A stretch of DNA of 64,000 bases. Origin: Villigracilis sp900696595. GTDB taxonomy: Bacteria > Chloroflexota > Anaerolineae > Anaerolineales > Villigracilaceae. How positions within the stretch are numbered: position 1 is the first letter of the stretch; every line of letters starts with the position of its first letter. A program made the translations under genes and the position numbers. The notes under the pieces were generated by a model. That model saw only the letters and a list, made by a program, of their open reading frames with translations, was not told the DNA's origin and did not search any database. Shown in pieces: positions 58,217 through 64,000 of the stretch. The stretch spans positions 1 to 64,000 of the forward strand of contig SZPH01000010.1 in assembly GCA_030263615.1 (NCBI GenBank), read 5' to 3'.

Positions 58217-58384
58217 ACCCAACGGTGCGCGCCGTCGAACGAAGAGTCAGAATGGCTCATGCGAGCCTTCGAGACCTTTGCGTAGGGCAAGTTGCTGCGG
58301 CGGATGTATAATTTCGGCAAAATGGCGAATGATGGGTGTCATGATATCGGGGGAAGCCGGAGACAGGCGGCGGGGTGTAGCGCC

Positions 58385-58897
58385 TCACCACCTCTCCCAC
58401 CTCACCACGTCTTCAAACTCCGCCCGCCCGCCCTTCCTCGGCGGCGCGGATAACTTCTCCTCCTCCAGCGGATACCCAAACGACAGCGCGATTCGCAAAT
58501 GCCACTCGGCGGGGAATCCCAAAATGCCGCGCGCTTTTTCCGGTTCGTAGATGGAGGCGGGGGCAGAGCCAATTCCCAACTCCCACGCCGCCAGTTGCAT
58601 ATATGCCGCCGCCTGTCCCGCATCGAACATGGTTTGAAATTTATCTTTGGGGTCAGGGGTCAGAATCGCAACCCCCAGCGCCGCGCCCGCAAGATGCCCC
58701 GCCCACTCGCCGCAGGTCGAAAGTTCCTTCAAGATCGCCTTATCGCGTATCGCAATGAACCGCCACGCCTGATTGTTCTTCGACGACTGCGCCCGACGTC
58801 CCGCGTTCAAGATTGCATGAACCGCGTCGCCCGGCAAAGGCGTATCCCGAAACTTCCTCACCGCCCGCTTCAATCGAATTGCATCCATCACATTCAT
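58385..58897 (-). CDS. Nitroreductase-family flavoprotein
   Basis: 170 residues from ATG 58897 (GAGG 7-9 nt upstream). VMDAIRLKRAVRKFRDTPLP with the FMN-binding Arg pair, GRRAQSSKNNQAWRFIAI, AYMQLAAWELGIGSAP and LSFGYPLEE are typical. It uses NAD(P)H and FMN to reduce unknown quinone or nitro compounds. A small period-7 array (58911-58935) is upstream. Confidence 0.9.
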   Translation of the reverse strand: MNVMDAIRLKRAVRKFRDTPLPGDAVHAILNAGRRAQSSKNNQAWRFIAIRDKAILKELSTCGEWAGHLAGAALGVAILTPDPKDKFQTMFDAGQAAAYMQLAAWELGIGSAPASIYEPEKARGILGFPAEWHLRIALSFGYPLEEEKLSAPPRKGGRAEFEDVVRWERW

Positions 58898-58948
58898 CGC
58901 GCGCCTCACTGCTCACTGATAACTGATAACTTGCTCTTCACTTCAAAG

Positions 58949-58954
58949 TATAAT
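58949..58954 (+). promoter_or_regulatory. -10 box, predicted leaderless
   Basis: TATAAT, 7 nt before ATG 58962; no Shine-Dalgarno. Confidence 0.6.
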
Positions 58955-58961
58955 CCACCCA

Positions 58962-59375
58962 ATGACCGAACCCCTCAATTTCAAACCATTCGGGCTTTCT
59001 GCGCTTGCGCTCGCGCTCATCGGCTGGGGAGGCTTGTATTACGTTCTCACGCAAACCCTGCCCTTCGTCTGGTCGCGCTGGGGATTCTTTGCCCTGCTGC
59101 TCATGGCGCTCACCGGCACGGCGCTTCCCATCGTATTTTTTCTTCACCGTCGCTTTCCCGACAATCCTCCCGCAGATGCAAACGTCGTCGTCCGTCAAGC
59201 CACATGGGTTGGCGTGTACGGCGCGACTCTGGCATGGCTTCAACTCGGCCGTCTCGTCACGCTTTACGTCGTCCTCGGTCTCGCCGGCGGTCTGATCGCC
59301 GCCGAATACTTCATCCGCATCCGCGAGAAAGCCGCGCGCCGCCCGCCCATCATCCACGATGACAACGCTTCGTGA
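58962..59375 (+). CDS. Small four-helix membrane protein
   Basis: 137 residues, hydrophobic helices about 10-30, 40-60, 75-95 and 98-115. It has a basic tail. Overlaps selA by 17 bp in another frame, so they are cotranscribed. Unknown function. Confidence 0.75.
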   Translation: MTEPLNFKPFGLSALALALIGWGGLYYVLTQTLPFVWSRWGFFALLLMALTGTALPIVFFLHRRFPDNPPADANVVVRQATWVGVYGATLAWLQLGRLVTLYVVLGLAGGLIAAEYFIRIREKAARRPPIIHDDNAS

Positions 59376-60741
59376 CCTGCCCTCCATCGAAAGCCTTCTT
59401 CAAAACGAAACCGCTTCGGATTTGATCGAACGCTTCGGACGCCCCCTTGTTTTGGATTCCCTCCGCCAGACATTGGACGACGCCCGGGCGCGCTTCAAAC
59501 TTAATCCTGAAGTTGGGTTGCCATCCATTGAGTTGATCCTCGCTGAATCTGAATCCACCCTCTCCGCCTGGACGGCGCCGACCCTCCTCCCGGTCATCAA
59601 CGCCACCGGCGTAATCCTCCACACCAACCTCGGCCGCGCCCCGTTGAGCGGCGCAGCCATCCGCGCCATGGATGCCGTCTCGCGCGGCTACTCCAACCTT
59701 GAATTCGATCTCGAAACCGGCAAGCGCGGCTCTCGTCTAATTCACGCTGAATCATTATTGCAAAAATTAACAGGCGCAGAATCCGCTTTGGTAGTCAATA
59801 ACAATGCTTCGGCGGTTTTATTGATCCTTTCAGCGTTAGCCAGTAAAAAGCGAGTCATCATCGCTCGCTCGCAACTGGTCGAGATCGGCGGCGGCTTCCG
59901 CGTGCCGGATGTGATGAAACAATCAGGCGCGAAACTCGTCGAAGTGGGAACGACCAATAAAATCCATATTTCTGATTATGAGGCGGCGTTGGCTGAGTCT
60001 GCCGGGATTGTAATGCGCGCCCATCGTTCAAACTTCAAGCTCGTTGGCTTCACCGAAGAACCTGAATTAAAAGATATTGTTCAAGTTGCACATCAACATA
60101 ATTCCATAGTGATTGATGACTTGGGCTCAGGCGCGTTATACGATACAGTCAAATATGGTCTGGCGCATGAACCGACAGTTCAAGAATCCATGCAGGCAGG
60201 CGCGGATATTATCTGTTTCTCTGGCGATAAATTGTTAGGCGGTCCACAAGCAGGAATCATCATCGGCAAAAAAGAATTGATAGATAAAATCAAAAAACAT
60301 CCGCTGGCCAGAGCCGTGAGAGCGGATAAAACTTGTTTAGCAGGTTTATCCGCTACGCTGACTCATTACCTCAAGGATGAAGCCGAAAGAGAAATCCCTA
60401 TCGTCAAGATGATGTCGCTGAAACTTGACCAACTCAAAGGTCGAGCAGAAGCGTGGCGGGATGAGTTGCGACGCTCGCTGAGCGAAGTCGAAGCGAATGT
60501 GATTGAAGGTCAATCCACAGTAGGCGGCGGCTCGCTTCCGGATGAATCCATTCCCACATACCTGCTCGAATTACAAGTCAAATCCGCAGAAAAGTTTTTG
60601 CGTGAATTAAGAAGAAACAACCCGCCCATCATCGCCCGCGCCGAGAACGACAAAATCCTTCTCGACCCGCGCGCGGTTTTGCCGGATCAGGAAGAAGCGT
60701 TGTTGGCCGGGCTGAAGAATGCGCTAAAGCCGCCCGTATGA
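59359..60741 (+). CDS. selA: L-seryl-tRNA(Sec) selenium transferase
   Basis: 460 residues, full length. NATGVILHTNLGRAPLS and GYSNLEFDLETGKRG are SelA signatures; FSGDKLLGGPQAGIIIG holds the PLP lysine. It converts Ser-tRNA(Sec) to Sec-tRNA(Sec) with selenophosphate, so the organism likely makes selenoproteins. selB, selD and selC are not in the window. Many codons near 59750-60400 are AT-richer than the rest of the gene. Confidence 0.95.
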   Translation: MTTLRDLPSIESLLQNETASDLIERFGRPLVLDSLRQTLDDARARFKLNPEVGLPSIELILAESESTLSAWTAPTLLPVINATGVILHTNLGRAPLSGAAIRAMDAVSRGYSNLEFDLETGKRGSRLIHAESLLQKLTGAESALVVNNNASAVLLILSALASKKRVIIARSQLVEIGGGFRVPDVMKQSGAKLVEVGTTNKIHISDYEAALAESAGIVMRAHRSNFKLVGFTEEPELKDIVQVAHQHNSIVIDDLGSGALYDTVKYGLAHEPTVQESMQAGADIICFSGDKLLGGPQAGIIIGKKELIDKIKKHPLARAVRADKTCLAGLSATLTHYLKDEAEREIPIVKMMSLKLDQLKGRAEAWRDELRRSLSEVEANVIEGQSTVGGGSLPDESIPTYLLELQVKSAEKFLRELRRNNPPIIARAENDKILLDPRAVLPDQEEALLAGLKNALKPPV

Positions 60742-60811
60742 AGTTTTCGGGAAAGCGGCGGTATTTTGCCGCCATCCCGTCAACAGTTTATGTTTACTTG
60801 CGCAGAAGGGA

Positions 60812-62113
60812 TTATTTTGCCTTCACGCCCAGTTTGAAATATTCCTCGGTGCGGGTGAATGCGAGGTTGGCGGCTTGTTCGGCTGAAATTTCTCCGTATA
60901 CTGCCCGCTCCAATTCCTCGTTGGTTGCAGATTCGATTTCCTGCCAGGTGCTGATGACCGGCACGGTTTGCAGGACGGATGCTGTATCCACCCAGATGCG
61001 GCTGTTTGCTGGAAGTTGGGTCGGGTCGAGGAAGACTTCGGATTCGGCGACAGAGATCAGGGATGGCACGGTGCGCCCGGAGCGGGCAATGATGGACTGA
61101 CCCTCGAAGGAATTTGCAAACTCAATGAAAGTCCATGCGGCTTCCTTGTCTTTGGCGGCGCTGGACATGCAGTACGCGTCCGAGTGTAAAACTCCGGCGG
61201 CGGTTTTGCCTGTTGGCAGCGGCGCGACATCCCAGGTGAAGGCTTCGATCTCGCGGTAGGATGGCGTACCCACGCGGCTGTTCAGGAACATGGCGGTCAT
61301 CCCGGCAACGAAGCGGCTTTCACTGTCCATCGCCTGCTCTTCGACGCGATCCGGGAGGACGCCGTGAACCTGGCGTAAATCCACGAACCATTGTAGCGCC
61401 TCAAGCGAGGGCGGGCGGGTGAGCGTGAGGCGGTTTGGATTCGCCGTATCATCCACGATCACGCCTCCGTTCTGCCAGACGAATGGGGCGAGCCGGTAGA
61501 GGGAAATTTCGGTGCCCAGCCCATATTGATCCACCACGCCGTCGTTGTCGAGGTCGAGGGTGAGGGCTTTGGCGGTTTCCACAAAATCATTCCAGGTCCA
61601 GTCGTTGGCGGGGTAGGGGACGCCCGCCGCGTCGAAGAGGTCTTTGTTGTAATAAACAACGAGGCTGGAAATATTTTGCGGGATGCACATCAGTTCGCCC
61701 TGCCAGGTGAAGGACTGGATGGCGATGGGGAAGAAATCCTCCCGCGCGATCAGGTCGCTCTCGTCCAAATAGGGACCGAGCGGCTCGAACAATCCTTCGG
61801 CGGCAAAGCCGGCGTAGCGGCGGTAGTTCCACAGGGTAATATCCGGCGGGCTACCCGCGGCAAAATCGGTGGCGATGCGGTCGCGATAGGCGCTGCCGGA
61901 AGGGATGTGCGTGATCTCCACGTCAACTTCGGGGTGTGCGGTTTCAAAGGCATTGACCAGTTCGATATAGGCGTCGCGTTCGGCGGGGTCGCCGGCGATC
62001 ATAAACGTAACCGGCTGGGACGAGGTTTCCTGCGCGGGCGCGCCGCAGGCAGCCAGCAGCATTGAAAAAACGAACAAAACTGTTAATGCAAGCTTGCCAG
62101 AACTGTATTTCAT
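60812..62113 (-). CDS. Sugar ABC transporter substrate-binding lipoprotein
   Basis: 433 residues. Signal peptide with lipobox MLLAACG (Cys23), then an extracellular solute-binding protein family 1 fold: PVTFMIAGDPAERDAYIELVNAFE, GSPPDITLWNYRRYAGFA, NKDLFDAAGVPYPANDWTWNDFVE. Binds an oligosaccharide or polyol. Third gene of a permease-permease-binding-protein operon. Start 62113 is chosen for the signal peptide. It lies 8 nt after the permease stop. Confidence 0.92.
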   Translation of the reverse strand: MKYSSGKLALTVLFVFSMLLAACGAPAQETSSQPVTFMIAGDPAERDAYIELVNAFETAHPEVDVEITHIPSGSAYRDRIATDFAAGSPPDITLWNYRRYAGFAAEGLFEPLGPYLDESDLIAREDFFPIAIQSFTWQGELMCIPQNISSLVVYYNKDLFDAAGVPYPANDWTWNDFVETAKALTLDLDNDGVVDQYGLGTEISLYRLAPFVWQNGGVIVDDTANPNRLTLTRPPSLEALQWFVDLRQVHGVLPDRVEEQAMDSESRFVAGMTAMFLNSRVGTPSYREIEAFTWDVAPLPTGKTAAGVLHSDAYCMSSAAKDKEAAWTFIEFANSFEGQSIIARSGRTVPSLISVAESEVFLDPTQLPANSRIWVDTASVLQTVPVISTWQEIESATNEELERAVYGEISAEQAANLAFTRTEEYFKLGVKAK

Positions 62114-62121
62114 GTCCTTGC

Positions 62122-62946
62122 TTACTCCTTTTCGTTGTGAAAGTTCGACGTTAGCAGCGGCTGCAAAAGCACAAAGAATAAAATCGGAACCGCCAATGAC
62201 ACAATGGAAGCCGCCATCAAAAGCGACCAGTCGGAGCGCCCCATTTGATGGAGGAGTTGCAGGGCGACGGGAACCGTGAAATTCCTTTCGCTTTGCAGGT
62301 AGAGCAAAGGGCTGACGTAATCGCCCCAGTAATGGATGAATGCCAGCAGCGCAACCCCGGCGGTGGTCGGGCGGGCGATGGGCATGGCGATTAAACGCCA
62401 GGATTTTATCAAACCTGCGCCATCCAGTCGAGCAGAGTCGTAGATTTCGCGCGGGATGCGGCGGAAGGCGCGGTAATACATCAACACAAAGAAGGCGCTG
62501 GTGCCCATGAAAGCAGGGGCGACCAATGCCCAAAGGCTGTTGTAGATTCCAAGTTCTTTGTAGACGATGAAGCGCGCGTACCAAAGCGCAATGCTGGGAA
62601 TCATCAGCGTCACCAGCGAAAGCGTCACCCAGCGCCTCTGGCTGGAACGCGGAAGTTGGGAGATGGCAAACCCCGCCCAGGAACTGACCAAAATGGTGAT
62701 GGGAACTGCCAGAACCAGAACCCGCAGCGAGTTCAGCGCGAAGCGCCAGAGCGGGACCAGATCCCATATGCGGATGAAATTTTCCAGCGAAAGTTCGCCG
62801 GGCGCAAATTGCAAATTACGCGGGAGCGGGGTCCCCGGCGGGCGCAGCGCCGCCAGCGCAATCCATAAAAAGGGCAGCAGGAAAACCGCCGCCGTAATCA
62901 CCCGCGCGGCGCTGATGGAGAAGCGGTTAGAGGACGAAGGTTTCAT
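62122..62946 (-). CDS. Sugar ABC transporter permease (MalG type)
   Basis: 274 residues with six transmembrane helices. The EAA-loop is IYDSARLDGAGLIKSWRLIAMPIARP. Overlaps the preceding permease gene by 20 nt. Pairs with MalF-type subunit in the importer; the ATPase subunit is not in the window. Confidence 0.92.
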   Translation of the reverse strand: MKPSSSNRFSISAARVITAAVFLLPFLWIALAALRPPGTPLPRNLQFAPGELSLENFIRIWDLVPLWRFALNSLRVLVLAVPITILVSSWAGFAISQLPRSSQRRWVTLSLVTLMIPSIALWYARFIVYKELGIYNSLWALVAPAFMGTSAFFVLMYYRAFRRIPREIYDSARLDGAGLIKSWRLIAMPIARPTTAGVALLAFIHYWGDYVSPLLYLQSERNFTVPVALQLLHQMGRSDWSLLMAASIVSLAVPILFFVLLQPLLTSNFHNEKE

Positions 62947-63817
62947 CGGTGAGGTCCACGTTCCATTGACGGGCGGTGTTGAACAGGTACAGGATGACCG
63001 CCCCGGTGATGGCGTACAGGATCCACAATGCCGCGCCGGCCGTGCCGAAGGAGAACAGGTCGAAGGCTTGTTCGTAGATGAACAGCGGCAGGGTGTGGGT
63101 CGAGTAGTAGGGTCCGCCCTGCGTGGCAACGAGGATGATGGTGAAGGATTCTTGCAGGATCAGGATCGCATCCCGAAACGCAAGCAGCAGCAAAATGGGG
63201 GAGAGCATGGGCAGGTACAACTTCCAGACCACCTGCCAGCCGGATGCCCCGTCCAATTGGGCGGCTTCCTCCAGTTCCTTCGGCACATCCTGAATGGCGG
63301 CGAGACTGACCAGAAATCCCTCGCCGATCTGCCAGAACATCATCAACACCAGCGCGGGTTTGGACCAGTTCGCATCGGCGAACCAGCCGGGAGCATACAA
63401 GCCCAGGGCTTTGAGGATCAGGTTCATAGGTCCGAAGAGCGGATTTAGTATCCACAGCCAGGCGAGGGCATACGCCACCGGCGGGACGATGCTCGGCAGG
63501 TAGAGGATGCCGCGCAGCCAGTTTAGGGATTTGCCTTTTCCATGCGCCAGCCAGGCGGCGAGGAACATCGTCAAAACCCGCAGCGGCACCGGCAGGATGA
63601 TCAGCGCCAGCGAATTTCGTACGCTCAGGGAGAAGATTTCGTCGGTGTAGGCGAGGATGAAATTCAGCGTGCCCGCCCAGAAGGGGGGCTTGATGCCGTC
63701 ATAATGAAAAAAGGCGAGCCCGAATGAGATGCCCGCCGGGATGAATACTAGAAAAAGCATCCCCAACACGTAGGGGATGAGCAAAAAACGGACTTTAGTA
63801 TAATAACCAATCTTCAC
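62927..63817 (-). CDS. Sugar ABC transporter permease (MalF type)
   Basis: 296 residues, six helices. The EAA-loop is LEEAAQLDGASGWQVVWKLYLPML. First gene of the operon. The 134 bp between its start and the plus-strand gene at 63952 hold a minus-strand TATACT (63879-63884), a candidate -10. Confidence 0.92.
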   Translation of the reverse strand: MKIGYYTKVRFLLIPYVLGMLFLVFIPAGISFGLAFFHYDGIKPPFWAGTLNFILAYTDEIFSLSVRNSLALIILPVPLRVLTMFLAAWLAHGKGKSLNWLRGILYLPSIVPPVAYALAWLWILNPLFGPMNLILKALGLYAPGWFADANWSKPALVLMMFWQIGEGFLVSLAAIQDVPKELEEAAQLDGASGWQVVWKLYLPMLSPILLLLAFRDAILILQESFTIILVATQGGPYYSTHTLPLFIYEQAFDLFSFGTAGAALWILYAITGAVILYLFNTARQWNVDLTDETFVL

Positions 63818-63951
63818 GATGTTGGGTCTCCGGTGTGGAACTTTTTGCTAGGCGGGGGCGTCCAAGTCTTGAAAAAAAGTATAACACGCAAGCAAACACG
63901 CCCTTTTGGGGCGAATCTGAAACGCCTGTTTATGCATGAAAGGAAAAAATA

Positions 63952-64000
63952 ATGTTACTTTTGAATCGTTTCTCCTTTTTGGGGCTGGCCGCCCTGTTAT
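63952..64000 (+). CDS. Start of a secreted or membrane protein (cut by window end)
   Basis: MLLLNRFSFLGLAALL looks like a signal peptide or first transmembrane helix. AAAGGAAAA lies 5-8 nt upstream as RBS. Only 16 codons are visible, so function is unknown. Confidence 0.6.
   Translation, partial: MLLLNRFSFLGLAALL

Noticed and set aside
60812..62767. 651-codon version of the ABC binding protein
   Set aside because: The extra N-terminal part overlaps the permease gene; the signal peptide and lipobox set the start at 62113.

Overview
The window reads as chromosomal DNA of a filamentous Anaerolineae-type Chloroflexota bacterium. This is inferred from gene content: an NBR1-Ig lipoprotein, Pro/Thr-linker surface proteins, a long C1-THF-synthase-like formate-THF ligase, isopentenyl phosphate kinase, and paired SPFH membrane proteins. 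No rRNA or marker gene is present to prove it. Most of it is GC-rich and ordinary. Short genes sit on both strands in small operons, and many promoters place a TATAAT-like box only 7-9 nt before the start codon, which suggests leaderless mRNAs.

Layout. 0-9 kb: partial thioesterase, lipoprotein, deoxynucleoside kinase, cNMP/PPM phosphatase, cystathionine gamma-synthase, PIG-L deacetylase, PilZ protein, membrane beta-propeller, amidase. 9-13.7 kb: formate-THF ligase, a broken isopentenyl phosphate kinase, a Pro/Thr-linker protein and a hotdog thioesterase. 13.8-18.8 kb: a complete diversity-generating retroelement (DGR). It has a NACHT-NTPase/FGE-lectin target gene ending in a variable repeat (VR), a reverse transcriptase, an Avd four-helix gene and a template repeat (TR). 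All 15 VR/TR differences fall on TR adenines. 19-25 kb: psuG with two SPFH genes, gmhB, and a glmM-like mutase. 25.2-37.5 kb: a minus-strand island, AT-rich in part, with three NTPase genes (one DUF4062-STAND-wHTH), a HAD phosphatase, a TPR/S24 regulator with a Cys4 cluster and a second SPFH pair. It looks like an undescribed conflict or stress system. 37.5-48.9 kb: PHP, GT2, AAA, GDPD, GH3, SDH-type protease, glutamine synthetase, DMT exporter, Ada-like methyltransferase. 49-55 kb: a ChlI/ChlD pair that appears joined by -1 frameshifting, a NYN/OST-HTH protein, a DAO oxidoreductase. 55-58.2 kb: aspartate kinase behind a Thr/Met leader-peptide attenuator, aspartate-semialdehyde dehydrogenase, tRNA-Asn. 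58.3-64 kb: nitroreductase, small membrane protein, selA, a sugar ABC transporter, and the start of one more gene.

The noncoding DNA is rich in repeats: period-7 microsatellites at many loci, perfect 30-33 bp palindromes, a 55-bp hairpin repeat in three copies, a palindromic family carrying CATTGCGAGG, and a MITE-like element with 9-bp target duplications inserted at the apex of one such palindrome.

How genes work together. The DGR should diversify the ligand-binding tip of an NTPase immune-type receptor. The island at 25-37 kb carries further STAND-type switches with membrane scaffolds. Aspartate kinase and Asd form the first two steps to Thr/Met/Lys, and the leader would tie their expression to charged tRNA supply.
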